Assembly (NCBI RefSeq): GCF_900116065.1
Contig: NZ_FOZV01000002.1
Coordinates: 310,001-374,000, forward strand
Origin: Brevundimonas viscosa
GTDB lineage: Bacteria; Pseudomonadota; Alphaproteobacteria; Caulobacterales; Caulobacteraceae
Direction of reading: 5' to 3'
Length of the DNA: 64,000 bases
This document shows, piece after piece, positions 38,479-48,406 of the stretch. Below the pieces are notes generated by a model. That model had not been told where the DNA came from and did not search any database. It was given only the letters and a program-made list of their open reading frames with translations. The position numbers were made by a program, and so were the translations under genes. The first letter of the stretch is position 1. Every line of letters starts with the position of its first letter.

Positions 38479-39342
38479 CTAGATGGCCTCGCGCCGCGCC
38501 CGTTCAAGGTACAGGGTGCGCAGCCTGGTCGCTACAGGGCCCGGCTTCCCGTCGCCGATCTTCACCCCGTCGATCGAGACCGCCGGCATCACGAAGCCGC
38601 TGGCCGAGGTGTAGAAGGCCTCCCTCGCCCGCCTGGCCTCGTCGACCGAGAAGGCCCGCTCCTCCAGCTCGATGCCCTCCTTCGCCGCCATCTCCAGTAC
38701 GGCGGCGCGGGTGATGCCGCGCAGGATGTTGGACTGGGTGTCGCGGGTGCGCAGCTTGCCGTGCTCGTCGACGATCCAAGCGTTGGTCGACGACCCCTCG
38801 GTGACCAGGCCCATCTCGTCGACCATCCACGCCTCGGCGGCGCCGCGCTCCTTCGCCGCCTGCTTGGCCAGCACATTGGGCAGCAGACCGACGGTCTTGA
38901 TGTCGCAGCGGCCCCAGCGGATGTCGGGCTGGGTGATCACCGCCACGCCCTTGACGGCGGCGGCGTTCCCCTTGGCCAGCGGCAGGGTGCGGGCGGTGAC
39001 GACCACGCTCGGCGGGGTGCCCTCGGCCGGGAACGGATGGTCGCGCCGGGCCGTGCCGCGGGTGATCTGGATGTAGACCAGCCCCTCGCGCACCCGGTTG
39101 CGGCGCACCGTCTCCTTCAGCACCCGCGCCAGCGCCTCGGGGCTCATCGGCCGGTCGATGCGCAGTTCGTCGAGGCTGCGCCAGAGGCGGGTCAGGTGAC
39201 CCTCGAAGTCGGCCAGCCGGCCGTCGAACACCGACCAGACCTCGTAGACCCCGTCGGCGAACTGGAAGCCGCGGTCTTCGACATGCACGACGGCGTCGCG
39301 CAGCGGCCGATAGGTTCCGTTGACGTAGGCGAACCGGCTCAT
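38479..39342 (-). CDS. dat: D-amino acid aminotransferase (fold type IV PLP enzyme)
   Basis: The 287-residue class-IV aminotransferase has the PLP lysine K149 in GRCDIKTVGLLPN, RGFQFADGVYEV near the N-terminus and EGSSTNAWIVD for cofactor phosphate binding. This pattern fits D-alanine transaminase rather than BCAT (which is longer) or ADC lyase. It would make D-glutamate or D-alanine for peptidoglycan. Its ATG overlaps the ntrX stop (ATGA), so it is coupled to the ntrYX regulatory genes. Confidence 0.88.
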   Translation of the reverse strand: MSRFAYVNGTYRPLRDAVVHVEDRGFQFADGVYEVWSVFDGRLADFEGHLTRLWRSLDELRIDRPMSPEALARVLKETVRRNRVREGLVYIQITRGTARRDHPFPAEGTPPSVVVTARTLPLAKGNAAAVKGVAVITQPDIRWGRCDIKTVGLLPNVLAKQAAKERGAAEAWMVDEMGLVTEGSSTNAWIVDEHGKLRTRDTQSNILRGITRAAVLEMAAKEGIELEERAFSVDEARRAREAFYTSASGFVMPAVSIDGVKIGDGKPGPVATRLRTLYLERARREAI

Positions 39343-40754
39343 GCCTCGGCAGCTCCCTCTTCGATGTCCTCGCCGCCCCGGGCCGGCGAGACGCCGAGCG
39401 ACTTGAGCTTGCGGTGGAGGGCCGAGCGTTCCATGCCGATGAAGGCGGCGGTGCGGCTGATGTTGCCCCCGAAGCGCATGATCTGGGCCGCCAGGTACTC
39501 GCGTTCGAACACCTCGCGCGCCTCGCGCAGCGGCAGGGCGATGATGCGCTCGGCCCCCAGCGAGCCGCTCGAGCCGGCGTTGGTGGCCTCCTGCGGCAGG
39601 GCCTCGGCCCCGATCGGCTCCGCCGGGTCCCCGGTGGCGAGGATCAGCAGCCGCTCGACGTTGTTGCGCAGCTGGCGGACGTTGCCCGGCCACGGATGGA
39701 CCTGCAGCACGGCGATGGCGTCGTCGCCCAGCCGGCGGCGCGGCAGGCCCTGCGAGGCGGCAAGGCTCTCGATGAAGTATTCGACCAGCTCGGCGATGTC
39801 CTCGCGCCGCTCGGCCAGCGGCGGCACCCGGATCGGCACCACGTTCAGGCGGTGGAAAAGGTCCTCGCGGAAGCGGCCGGCCGAGATCTCTTCCTTGAGG
39901 TCGCGCGAGGTCGAGGTGATGACGCGCACGTCGACCTGCACGTCCTGCTCGCCGCCGACGCGGCGGAAGCGCTGTTCGACCAGCACGCGGAGCACCCGGC
40001 TCTGGCTCTCCCGCGGCATGTCGCCGACGTCGTCGAGATAGAGGGTGCCGCCGTGGGCCCGTTCGAACACCCCGATCTTGCGCGGCCGGCCGTCCATGCC
40101 CTCCTCGCCGAACAGCTCGACATCCAGACGCTCCGGCGTCATTCCGGCGGCGGCGATGGCCACGAACTCGCCGCGGGCGCGGGCGCTGGCCTCGTGGATC
40201 TGGCGGGCGACCAGTTCCTTGCCCGACCCCGGCGGGCCGGAGATCAGCACGCGGCTGTTGGCGGGCGCGACCTTGGCGATGGTGCTGCGCAGGGTCTGGG
40301 CCGCCGCCGACTTGCCGATCAGGCCGGTCGGAGCCGCCACCTGGGCGCGCAGCCGGCGATTCTCGCGCTTCAGCTGGGACGCTTCAAGCGCCCGCTGAAC
40401 AACCACCACCAACCGGTCGGACTTGAAGGGCTTCTCAATGAAGTCGTAGGCCCCGCGCTGCAGGGCGCTGACCGCCGTCTCGATGTTGCCGTGGCCCGAG
40501 ATCATGACCACGGGCAGGTCCGGGTCCAGCTCCTTGATCATGTCCAGCAGCTCCAGCCCGTCGAGGCCGCCGCCCTGCATCCAGATGTCGAGCAGGGCCA
40601 GCGACGGCTTGCGCGCCCGGATGGCCGCCAGCGCCTCGTCGGAGTTGGCGGCGACCCGCACCGCATGGCCTTCGTCCTCGAGCAGGCCGGAGACCAGTTC
40701 GCGGATGTCGGCCTCGTCGTCGACGACCAGAATGTCGGCTCCCGTGGATCGCAT
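39339..40754 (-). CDS. ntrX: Response regulator NtrX
   Basis: This 471-residue NtrC-family regulator has a receiver (1-120, acceptor D56), an AAA+ domain (about 145-365, Walker A GPPGSGKE at 173-180, Walker B TLYLDDVGD) and a Fis-type helix-turn-helix at the end (GGNISRTAAFIGMERSALHR). The sigma-54-contacting GAFTGA loop is missing: after ELFG (213-216) the chain reads EEGMDGRPRKIGVFERA. It probably acts as a DNA-binding regulator with sigma-70 promoters. ATG 40754 fits the receiver start; a longer in-frame extension lacks support. Confidence 0.95.
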   Translation of the reverse strand: MRSTGADILVVDDEADIRELVSGLLEDEGHAVRVAANSDEALAAIRARKPSLALLDIWMQGGGLDGLELLDMIKELDPDLPVVMISGHGNIETAVSALQRGAYDFIEKPFKSDRLVVVVQRALEASQLKRENRRLRAQVAAPTGLIGKSAAAQTLRSTIAKVAPANSRVLISGPPGSGKELVARQIHEASARARGEFVAIAAAGMTPERLDVELFGEEGMDGRPRKIGVFERAHGGTLYLDDVGDMPRESQSRVLRVLVEQRFRRVGGEQDVQVDVRVITSTSRDLKEEISAGRFREDLFHRLNVVPIRVPPLAERREDIAELVEYFIESLAASQGLPRRRLGDDAIAVLQVHPWPGNVRQLRNNVERLLILATGDPAEPIGAEALPQEATNAGSSGSLGAERIIALPLREAREVFEREYLAAQIMRFGGNISRTAAFIGMERSALHRKLKSLGVSPARGGEDIEEGAAEA

Positions 40755-40765
40755 GACGCGCCTCG

Positions 40766-43048
40766 CTATTCCGCCACCGCACGCGCCGGGGATGGAGACG
40801 CCGAAGCGCCCTTGCTCCCGGCTGCAGCAGCCGCCTTCAGGGGGAAAATCAGACACACGCGCGCGCCGGACAGGGTCTCGGCGTCGGCCAGCCTGAGCTC
40901 GCCGCCGTGTTCTTCGCAGATGCGCTTGACGATGGCGAGGCCGAGGCCCGTGCCCTTCTCGCGCGTGGTCACATAGGGTTCGGTCAGTCGCTCGCGGTCC
41001 CGCGCCGGCAGTCCGGGACCGTCGTCCTCGACGATGAAGGTCGCCAGACCCTCCTCGACGTGCAGGCGGGCCAGGATGCCGGGCCGCGTCTCGTCGTCGC
41101 TTCGCGGGGCGGCGTCGCGGCGGGCCGCCACCGCCTCGCCGGCGTTCTTCAGGATATTGGTCAGGGCCTGGCCCACCATGCGGCCGTCGGCGTGCAGGAC
41201 GACCTTCGGCAGGGGTTCGACCAGCTCGACGCCGATCGACGGGGCCGCCACCCGCTGGGCGAACACCGCCTCGCGCAGCAGCTCGGCGGGATTCTCGGCG
41301 GTGAAGCGCGGAGCCGGCATCCGGGCGAAGGACGAGAATTCATCGACCATCCGACCGATATCGCCGACCTGCCGGATGATGGTCTCGGTGCAGCGGTCGA
41401 ACACCTCGACGTCCTCGCCGACCTGCTTGCGGTAACGGCGACGCAAGCGCTCGGCCGACAGCTGGATCGGCGTCAGCGGGTTCTTGATCTCGTGGGCGAT
41501 GCGTCGGGCGACGTCCCGCCACGCAGCGTTCCGCTGGGCGGTGACCAGCCGGGTGATGTCGTCGAAGGTCAGCACCATCTCGCCGCCCAGCCCGCCCTCG
41601 ATGCGCACCCGCAGCCGGCGCGTCTCGCCGGCGTGCGCGACGTCGATCTCCTCCTCGATATGCGCCTCGGCCCGTCCCGCCAGCTCGCTGAGTTCCGGCG
41701 ACACCTCGCCCAGCGGCCGGCCGATGATCTCGGCATCAGCGATGCCCAGCAGGTCGACGGCGCTGTCGTTGATCGCCGAAACCCGGCGCTGGCGGTCGAC
41801 GCCGATCACGCCGGCGGAAACGCCCGACAGCACTGTCTCGATGAACACCGTACGCGCCCGCGCTTCCTCACTCGCCGCGCGCAGGGCCGCCTGCTGCGCC
41901 TCGAGATCGCCTGTCATGCGGTTGAAGGCCGTCGACAGGGTCTGGATCTCGCCCGGTCCCTCGCTGTCGTCCACCCGCGCCGACAGGTCGCCGCCGGCCA
42001 CGCGATCGGCAGCCTCGACCAGTCGCCCGATCGGGGCCGAGATGGCGCTGGCCGCCGACATGCCCAGCCACACGGCGCCGACGAGCACCAGAAGGGCCGT
42101 TTCGAGGTAGCTCAGCGCGAAGGCGGCCTGAATGCGTTCGCGACTCACCATCGCCTCGCGATAGGCGACGATCGACTGCTCGGCTTCGGCCAGCTGGGCG
42201 ATCAGACCCGGCCGCAGCGGGCGCGCGACGTATAGGTAGGCGTCGCCGTAAGCGGGAAAAGCCATCAGGCCCCTGACGGCGTCGGGATTCTGGGTGACCT
42301 GCTGGACCGAGGGCTCCTCCCCGCCCGCGGCCTCCTCCAGGGCGGCGATCGGAGGGGCGATGTAGGGGGGCGCGCCCGGACCTTCGCCGCTGGCCAACAC
42401 CTCCCCCTCCGCGCCGAGGATATAGATGGCCGGATAGCCGAACAGCTCCCCGACCTGGGTCAGGGCGTCCGAGAACTGGATGCGGCTGTCGAACAGCGGA
42501 CGCACGCCTTCCAGCTGTTCGGCGATCACCGCCAGGTCCCCGTCCATCTGCGCCGAGACGTCGGCCGTGTAGGCCCGGCCGATGCGGGCCCCGTTGTCGA
42601 CGGCGGCGCGCACGTTCTCGCTGAACCACTGGTCGACCCCCCGATTAACCAGCACGCCGAAGACCAGGGCGATGCTGACGGCGGGCACCAGCGCCACCAG
42701 TGAGAACAGGGTGACGAAGCGCAGGTGCAGTCGCGCCCCAGCATGAGTCCGCCGCCGCACCAGGACCAGCACCCGTCGCCCGATGACGATCGCCAACGCC
42801 CCGATCAGCAGAAGGTTGAGCGCCAGCACCGTAAGGACGGCTTGGCTGGCCCGATCGCGGGCGCCCTCCCCCGTGGCGCCCGGGGCGGTGGCCAGCAACC
42901 AGATCGCGGCCCCGCTGACCAGGAATGCGACGACGTAGGCGGCAAGGAAGATGTGGCGACGGCGATCCTCCGACCAGCCGGCGAACCAGCGCGCCGCGCC
43001 GCGGGCGGCGGGGTCCTGCGCGGCGTCGGCGGGGGGGGTGTCCGTCAT
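40766..43048 (-). CDS. ntrY: Sensor histidine kinase NtrY
   Basis: The 760-residue membrane kinase has about four N-terminal membrane helices (residues about 30-55, 68-90, 112-135 and 310-335), with a periplasmic sensor region between the last two. It then has a HAMP domain, a PAS domain (about 395-500), HisKA with RRIAHEIKNPLTPIQLSAER (H519) and an ATPase domain with EDDGPGLP and GTGLGLAIV. It partners with NtrX, 11 bases downstream. Its start overlaps the dusB stop (ATGA). NtrYX has been tied to nitrogen, redox and envelope responses in alphaproteobacteria. Confidence 0.95.
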   Translation of the reverse strand: MTDTPPADAAQDPAARGAARWFAGWSEDRRRHIFLAAYVVAFLVSGAAIWLLATAPGATGEGARDRASQAVLTVLALNLLLIGALAIVIGRRVLVLVRRRTHAGARLHLRFVTLFSLVALVPAVSIALVFGVLVNRGVDQWFSENVRAAVDNGARIGRAYTADVSAQMDGDLAVIAEQLEGVRPLFDSRIQFSDALTQVGELFGYPAIYILGAEGEVLASGEGPGAPPYIAPPIAALEEAAGGEEPSVQQVTQNPDAVRGLMAFPAYGDAYLYVARPLRPGLIAQLAEAEQSIVAYREAMVSRERIQAAFALSYLETALLVLVGAVWLGMSAASAISAPIGRLVEAADRVAGGDLSARVDDSEGPGEIQTLSTAFNRMTGDLEAQQAALRAASEEARARTVFIETVLSGVSAGVIGVDRQRRVSAINDSAVDLLGIADAEIIGRPLGEVSPELSELAGRAEAHIEEEIDVAHAGETRRLRVRIEGGLGGEMVLTFDDITRLVTAQRNAAWRDVARRIAHEIKNPLTPIQLSAERLRRRYRKQVGEDVEVFDRCTETIIRQVGDIGRMVDEFSSFARMPAPRFTAENPAELLREAVFAQRVAAPSIGVELVEPLPKVVLHADGRMVGQALTNILKNAGEAVAARRDAAPRSDDETRPGILARLHVEEGLATFIVEDDGPGLPARDRERLTEPYVTTREKGTGLGLAIVKRICEEHGGELRLADAETLSGARVCLIFPLKAAAAAGSKGASASPSPARAVAE

Positions 43049-44097
43049 GCCGCGTCAGCTTCTGCCAACTGTTGCCGGATATCAACAGCAGAGTTGCCGG
43101 AATACGTCACCGGCCGCCACAACTCCGCGAGCGCGGCCTCGACGTCCCCCGCCGTGTCCAGCCGGCACAGTCGCGCCTTGGCCGTCCGTCGCGCGGCCGG
43201 ATCTGCCGGCCACGGCGCCTGCTCGACGTACCAGCCGAGATGCTTGCGGAACATCTTCAGCCCCAACGGCAGACCGTAGAAGGCGACCGAGGCGCGCAGG
43301 TGCTCGACCACGATGGCGAGGCGTTCCTCGCGGTCCGGCTCCCGAAGCACCGTTCCGTCCGCCAGCGCCCGCTCCAGATGGGCCGCCAGCCAGGGCCGGC
43401 CGTAGACTCCCCGACCCAGCATCAGGGCGTCCGCGCCCGACTGCGCCAGCGCCGTCCGCGCGTCCTCGGCGGTGGCGATGTCGCCGTTGACGATCACCGG
43501 CACGCCCACCGCCGCCTTGACCTCGGCCACCGCCGCCCAGTCGGCCTTGCCGGTGTAGAACTGCTGGCGTGTGCGGCCATGCACCGTCACCGCCCGGACG
43601 CCGATCTCCTCCGCCCGCTGCGCCAGCTCCGGCGCGTTGCGGCTGGCGTCGTCCCAGCCGAGGCGCATCTTCACTGTCACCGGCCGGGAGGTGGCGCCCA
43701 CCGCCGCCTCCATGATCCGGCAGGCCAGGTCCGGCGTGCGCATGAGGGCCGAGCCGCAGGCGGCGCCGGTGACCTCCTTGGCGGGGCAGCCGAAATTCAG
43801 GTCGACGATGTCGGCGCCGGCCCGCTCGGCCATGCGCGCGCCCTCGGCGATGGCGGCGGGATCGCCCCCGACCAGCTGGATCACCGTCAGCGGCAGCCCC
43901 TCTCCGACGGCGGCGCGACGCACCACGTCCGGCCGCGCGCGGGCGAGCTCGGCGGCGGCGACCATCTCGGTGGCGACGTAGGCTGCGCCCAGCCGGCTGG
44001 CGAGCCGGCGAAACGGCAGGTCGGTGATGCCGGTCATGGGGGCGGTCAGCACCCGGCCGGGCACCTGCACGTCGCCGATCTGGATTCCTGGGTTCAT
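43045..44097 (-). CDS. dusB: tRNA-dihydrouridine synthase DusB (NifR3)
   Basis: This 350-residue FMN enzyme reduces uridine in the tRNA D-loop. Motifs are [40 protein letters not shown] with the catalytic cysteine of [14 protein letters not shown] and [14 protein letters not shown]. In alphaproteobacteria the gene commonly precedes ntrBC and was named nifR3 for this; here it runs directly into ntrY with a four-base overlap. ATG 44097 is the natural start, and the gene is divergent from ispDF with 65 bases between. Confidence 0.94.
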   Translation of the reverse strand: MNPGIQIGDVQVPGRVLTAPMTGITDLPFRRLASRLGAAYVATEMVAAAELARARPDVVRRAAVGEGLPLTVIQLVGGDPAAIAEGARMAERAGADIVDLNFGCPAKEVTGAACGSALMRTPDLACRIMEAAVGATSRPVTVKMRLGWDDASRNAPELAQRAEEIGVRAVTVHGRTRQQFYTGKADWAAVAEVKAAVGVPVIVNGDIATAEDARTALAQSGADALMLGRGVYGRPWLAAHLERALADGTVLREPDREERLAIVVEHLRASVAFYGLPLGLKMFRKHLGWYVEQAPWPADPAARRTAKARLCRLDTAGDVEAALAELWRPVTYSGNSAVDIRQQLAEADAA

Positions 44098-44162
44098 CCG
44101 TCCTTACCGCCTGCCGGACGCCCCTCTCGTCAAGCGCAACCGCGGCGATTAGAAGGCCGACG

Positions 44163-45317
44163 ATGTCATCCCCCCTCCCCGTCTTCGCCGCCGTCGTGGT
44201 CGCGGCCGGTTCCGGATCGCGCGCCGGCGGCCCCAAGCAGTGGCGCCTGCTGGCCGGTCGTCCGGTGATCCGCTGGTCGGTCGAGGCGCTGCTCCGGGCG
44301 GGAGCCGCGGAGGTCGTGGTGGTGGTCCCGTCCGGCGCCGAACCGGAAGCCGCCGCCGCGCTGGAGGGGCTGTCCGGCTGGCGCACCGTGGCCGGAGGCG
44401 CGAGCCGCGCCGCCTCGGTGCGCAACGGACTGGCCGTCCTCGGCGGCCCCGGCGACCGGCCGGTGCTGGTCCACGACGCCGCCCGTCCGCTCCTTTCGGG
44501 CGCCGTCATCGACCGGTGCGTGCGGGCCTTGGACGAGGCCGACGGCGCCCTGCCGGCGCTGCCGGTGGCCGACAGCCTGCGGCGAGAGTCCGCTGGGCTG
44601 GTGGCCGGAGCGGTGGATCGCGACGGCCTGTGGCGCGCCCAGACCCCGCAGGCCTTCCGATTGGAGACCCTGATCGACGCCTGGGCCGGCTGGCCCGCGG
44701 GGGAGCCGGCGACGGACGAGGCGGCGGTCGTTCAGCGCGCCGGCGGCCGCGTCCGGATCGTCGAGGGCGATCCGCGCCTGATGAAGCTCACCTTCCCCGA
44801 GGATTTCGCCATGGCCGAGGCCCTGATCCCCCGCCGGACCCGCACCGGCTCGGGCTTCGACGTCCACCGCTGGGGTCCGGGCGACGCCGTGTGGCTGTGC
44901 GGGATCGAGATCCCCCACGACCAGACCCTGATCGGCCATTCCGACGCCGACGCCGGCCTCCACGCCCTGACCGACGCCATTCTCGGCGCCATGGGCGACG
45001 GCGACATCGGCGACCACTTCCCGCCCACCGACCCGCAGTGGAAGGGGGCGTCCTCGGACCGCTTCCTGCTCCACGCCGTCGAGCGGCTGCACGCCCGCGG
45101 CGGTCGGCTGGTCAACGTCGACGTGACCCTGATCTGCGAACGACCGAAGGTGAAGCCGCACCGGCAGGCGATGCGCGAGCGGCTGGCCGGACTGCTGGGG
45201 CTCCCGCCCGAGGCCGTCAGCGTCAAGGCGACCACGACCGAGGGGCTTGGATTCACCGGCCGCGGCGAGGGCCTCGCGGCGCAGGCGATCGCGACCGTCG
45301 AACTGCCCGACGCCTAG
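44163..45317 (+). CDS. ispDF: Bifunctional IspDF (MEP cytidylyltransferase / MEcPP synthase)
   Basis: The 384-residue fusion catalyses two steps of non-mevalonate isoprenoid synthesis. IspD spans about 1-222, with [17 protein letters not shown] and VHDAARPL; IspF spans about 227-384, with [11 protein letters not shown] (zinc ligands D233 and H235), [19 protein letters not shown] and GDIGDHFPP. The fusion is common in alphaproteobacteria. The stop overlaps that of the convergent MFS/spermidine-synthase gene by four bases. Confidence 0.96.
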   Translation: MSSPLPVFAAVVVAAGSGSRAGGPKQWRLLAGRPVIRWSVEALLRAGAAEVVVVVPSGAEPEAAAALEGLSGWRTVAGGASRAASVRNGLAVLGGPGDRPVLVHDAARPLLSGAVIDRCVRALDEADGALPALPVADSLRRESAGLVAGAVDRDGLWRAQTPQAFRLETLIDAWAGWPAGEPATDEAAVVQRAGGRVRIVEGDPRLMKLTFPEDFAMAEALIPRRTRTGSGFDVHRWGPGDAVWLCGIEIPHDQTLIGHSDADAGLHALTDAILGAMGDGDIGDHFPPTDPQWKGASSDRFLLHAVERLHARGGRLVNVDVTLICERPKVKPHRQAMRERLAGLLGLPPEAVSVKATTTEGLGFTGRGEGLAAQAIATVELPDA

Positions 45318-47611
45318 AACGGCCGCTCCGGCGGCGGGAACCAGCTGCGCCACAGGGCCCCGATCAGGTTGACGTAGTCGTCGGTCCACGGCCGCACCGT
45401 GGTGGCCCGCGTCGCCTTCCAGCGGGGATCGGCGCGGAAATCGGCCAAGGCCGCCTCGCTGCGTCCAAGGATGACGGCCTCGGTCGAGGCCTCGGCCATC
45501 TCGGCCGCCGTGCCGCTCTCGTAGTAGATCTGGTGCAGGGTCGGCACGCCCAGGGCCTGGCCGGCGGCGATCGCCGGCAGGGTGATCTCGAGGTTGCGGT
45601 TCGACAGGTGCAGGAGCACCACGCCTTCGGGCTTCAGCAGCCGCAGGTAGCCGGCGATGGCTTCCGCGGTCAGCAGGTGCGTCGGCACCGCGTCCGAGGA
45701 GAAGGCGTCGATGATCAGCAGGTCGTAGCTGCCGGCCGGCTGGTCGGCGAGGGTCAGGCGGGCGTCGCCCAGAACGGTGTCGACCGGCCCCTCCGCGCAG
45801 TCCGAGATGTAGCTGAACCACTGCGGATCGCGCGACAGCTGGTCGACCATGGGGTCGATCTCGAAAAAGGTCAGGCGGTCCACCGGACGCTTGTAGGCCG
45901 CCATGGCCCCGGACCCTTGACCGACCACGCCGATCCGCGCCGGGCCGCGCCGCTGCACCATCAAGGCGGACTGACCGATCGGCGTGGCGGTGTTGTAGTA
46001 GAGGGTCGGCGCGCACTCGTTGAGGTCGTTGCGCGCCTGCGCCCCGTGCAGGGTAGTGCCGTGCATCAGCACATGGACGTCGCCGCCCATCCGCGGATCC
46101 GGGGCGTTGGCCACCCGCATGACGCCGAAGAAGCTCCGCTCGGAGTAGCTCCAGTCATAGCCGCGGGCGATCCACTGGGCCGACAGGGTGATCATCACCA
46201 GCACGGCGGTGAAGGCCAGCGCGCGGTTGCGCAGCAGGAAGGCGCATATCGCCGCGGGGATCAGCATGATCATGGCCAGTTGGCCCATGCCGGCCGGGAA
46301 GATGCGGTAGAAGGCGCCGCGCGCCTCGTCGTTGGCGTTCAGCCACAGCGACAGCAGCACCGGCGACAGCGCCACCACCGCACCGGTGAGCAGCAGGGCG
46401 ACCTGCGCCCGGGTGAGCGGTCCCTTCCCCCAGGGCCGCGCCAGGCCGACGAGCACCAGCACCAGCGGGTACTCCCAGACCATGTTGAAGATCGCCGGGG
46501 CCAGCAGGGCCGTGAAGGCGCCGCCGACCACCCCGCCGACCGAAAGCAGCAGGTAGAATTCGGTCAGCCGGTCCGGCGCCGGGCGTCGCGCCGCCAGCAG
46601 CTGGTGGCACATCAGGGCGGCGAAGAAGAAGGCGACGAGGTGAATCCCGAAGGCCATGGCCCAGTTGGCGGAGCGGAAGGCGACGATCAGCACCACCACG
46701 GCCCCGACCGCGCCCTGCACGGCCAGGGTGACCGGCAACGGGATCCACGGACGGTTCTGGAAGGCGATGACGAAGGTCAGCAGGTAGAGGGCCAGAGGGA
46801 TGACCCACAGGAAGGGAGCGGAGGCGACGTCGGTCGACAGGTGGGCGGTGACGCCCAGCATCAGGCTGGACGGGGCGGCCGCGAGCAGGATCAGGATTCC
46901 CTTCTCGCGCCAGGACATCGGGGCGGAGCGGGCCAGCGGCGCCGGCTCCGCGCTTCGGTCGATGCGGCGACGCCAGACGACCAGCGCCAGCCCCACGACC
47001 ATCAGGCCGAAAGCCGCATAGCCGAGGGTCCAGCCCCAGCGCTGGCCGGACAGGGTCGCCAGCGGCTCGATCAGGGACGGATAGGACAGCAGGGCCAGGA
47101 AGCTGCCGAGGTTGGAGGCGGCGTAGAGGACGTAGGGATTCCGGCCGTCGGCATGGGCGGCGCGGACCCGCGCATACCAGGCCTGCAGCAGCGGCGCGGT
47201 GGCCGACAGCACCGCGAAGGGCGCGCCCACCGACAGGGCCAGCGTCGACAGCAGCCACAGGATCGGGGCCGCCGGATCGGGGGCTCCAAGGATCTCGTTG
47301 ACCTGCAGCGGCAGGAACAGGGCGGCCAGCACCAGCAGGCCCAGATGCACCCCGACTTGCGCCTTGATCGATCTGATCCGCTGCAGCAGGTGGGCGTAGC
47401 CATAGCCGGCCAGCAGCGCCGCCTGGAAGAACACCATGGCCGTGTTCCACACTGCGGGCGAACCGCCCAGCATGGGCAGGATCAGCTTGGTGACCATCGG
47501 CTGGACCACGAAGACCAGCGAGGCCGAGGTGAAGATGGCGATCGCGAAAAGAGCCGGGGTCAGTCGGTCGCCGGGCGCTGCGGACGCCGTGTCGATGGTG
47601 GTCTCGCTCAT
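45314..47611 (-). CDS. Fused MFS-like membrane protein / spermidine-synthase-like protein
   Basis: The 765-residue protein has about twelve to fourteen membrane helices (residues 20-515). A C-terminal methyltransferase-like domain (about 560-735) follows, with [35 protein letters not shown] and [18 protein letters not shown]. This is the fused MFS/spermidine synthase family. The glycine loop is GQGSG rather than GGGDG, and the acidic pair of true aminopropyltransferases is not clear, so polyamine synthesis is doubtful. It may transport or modify another substrate. It is divergent from pncC. Confidence 0.85.
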   Translation of the reverse strand: MSETTIDTASAAPGDRLTPALFAIAIFTSASLVFVVQPMVTKLILPMLGGSPAVWNTAMVFFQAALLAGYGYAHLLQRIRSIKAQVGVHLGLLVLAALFLPLQVNEILGAPDPAAPILWLLSTLALSVGAPFAVLSATAPLLQAWYARVRAAHADGRNPYVLYAASNLGSFLALLSYPSLIEPLATLSGQRWGWTLGYAAFGLMVVGLALVVWRRRIDRSAEPAPLARSAPMSWREKGILILLAAAPSSLMLGVTAHLSTDVASAPFLWVIPLALYLLTFVIAFQNRPWIPLPVTLAVQGAVGAVVVLIVAFRSANWAMAFGIHLVAFFFAALMCHQLLAARRPAPDRLTEFYLLLSVGGVVGGAFTALLAPAIFNMVWEYPLVLVLVGLARPWGKGPLTRAQVALLLTGAVVALSPVLLSLWLNANDEARGAFYRIFPAGMGQLAMIMLIPAAICAFLLRNRALAFTAVLVMITLSAQWIARGYDWSYSERSFFGVMRVANAPDPRMGGDVHVLMHGTTLHGAQARNDLNECAPTLYYNTATPIGQSALMVQRRGPARIGVVGQGSGAMAAYKRPVDRLTFFEIDPMVDQLSRDPQWFSYISDCAEGPVDTVLGDARLTLADQPAGSYDLLIIDAFSSDAVPTHLLTAEAIAGYLRLLKPEGVVLLHLSNRNLEITLPAIAAGQALGVPTLHQIYYESGTAAEMAEASTEAVILGRSEAALADFRADPRWKATRATTVRPWTDDYVNLIGALWRSWFPPPERPF

Positions 47612-47687
47612 GCCCGCCCCGTATGATGCCGCCGACCCGGCGCGACGCGACCCTAGCGTGACTCGCGCCCGGTTCGGAAAGGACCAG

Positions 47688-48179
47688 ATGTTCTCCTACG
47701 ATATCCAGGCGCTGGCGCGACGCGTGGTCGAGGAAGGGGCGGCGCGGGGGCTGACGATCGCCTGCGCGGAGAGCTGCACCGGCGGGTTGGTCGCGGCCGC
47801 AATCACCGCCGTCCCGGGATCCTCGGCGGTGCTGGACCGCGGCTTCGTGACCTACAGCAACGCCGCCAAGACGCAGATGCTGGACGTTCCGGCCGAGCTG
47901 ATCGAGGTGTCCGGCGCGGTGTCGGAGGCCGTGGCGCGGGCCATGGCCGAAGGCGCGCTGCGGAACGCCGGGGCCGACGTCTCGGTCGCCGTCACCGGGG
48001 TCGCCGGACCCGGCGGCGGTTCGGAGGCCAAACCCGTCGGGCTGGTGCATTTCGCGGCGATCGGACCGGCGGGCGCGGTGCATGTCGAGCATCGCTTCGG
48101 CGACATCGGCCGCGAGGCGGTGCGACTCGAGAGCGTGCGGACGGCGCTGGGCCTGCTGCTCGACCGGATCGGCGCGTGA
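47688..48179 (+). CDS. CinA C-terminal domain protein (NMN amidohydrolase PncC-like)
   Basis: This 163-residue protein is the stand-alone CinA C-terminal domain. ACAESCTGGLVAAAIT, SSAVLDRGFVTYSN, VSGAVSEAVARAMAEGA and VTGVAGPGGGSEAKPVGLV are the family blocks, with the catalytic serine in ESCTGG. Such PncC enzymes deamidate NMN to NaMN in NAD recycling. ATG 47688 is preferred over a start 84 codons upstream because AAAGGA lies just before it and the domain begins there. The stop overlaps the next GTG. Confidence 0.92.
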   Translation: MFSYDIQALARRVVEEGAARGLTIACAESCTGGLVAAAITAVPGSSAVLDRGFVTYSNAAKTQMLDVPAELIEVSGAVSEAVARAMAEGALRNAGADVSVAVTGVAGPGGGSEAKPVGLVHFAAIGPAGAVHVEHRFGDIGREAVRLESVRTALGLLLDRIGA

Positions 48180-48406
48180 TCGTCGACGCCCGCGGCCATC
48201 GCTGCCCGACGCCGAGCCTGAAGCTTCAGAAGGCGCTCCGCGGCGCACCGCCGGGATCGCGGGCGACCCTGCTCGCCACCGATCCGATGGCGCGCATCGA
48301 CGTGCCCTTCCTGATGTCGGGTCTCGGCGGCCGCGTCGTCTCGGTGGAGGAGAGCGGCGGTGTGCTGACTATCGTGGTCGAGACGCCCGCCGCGCAGACA
48401 GGCTGA
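48176..48406 (+). CDS. TusA-like sulfurtransferase
   Basis: The 76-residue protein has the SirA/TusA fold with the persulfide-carrying cysteine C10 in GHRCPTPSLKLQKAL. It also has ATDPMARIDVPFLM and a final beta strand (GGVLTIVVE). TusA proteins relay sulfur for tRNA thiolation, molybdenum cofactor or other uses. It starts at GTG 48176 inside the pncC stop (GTGA) and converges on the YihY gene with a 38-base overlap. Confidence 0.88.
   Translation: MIVDARGHRCPTPSLKLQKALRGAPPGSRATLLATDPMARIDVPFLMSGLGGRVVSVEESGGVLTIVVETPAAQTG

Noticed and set aside
44240..47626. An 1128-codon plus-strand open frame across ispDF and the MFS/spermidine gene
   Set aside because: It spans two convergent real genes and encodes low-complexity Arg/Gly/Gln sequence with no domain. 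It is explained by the scarcity of stop codons at high GC.
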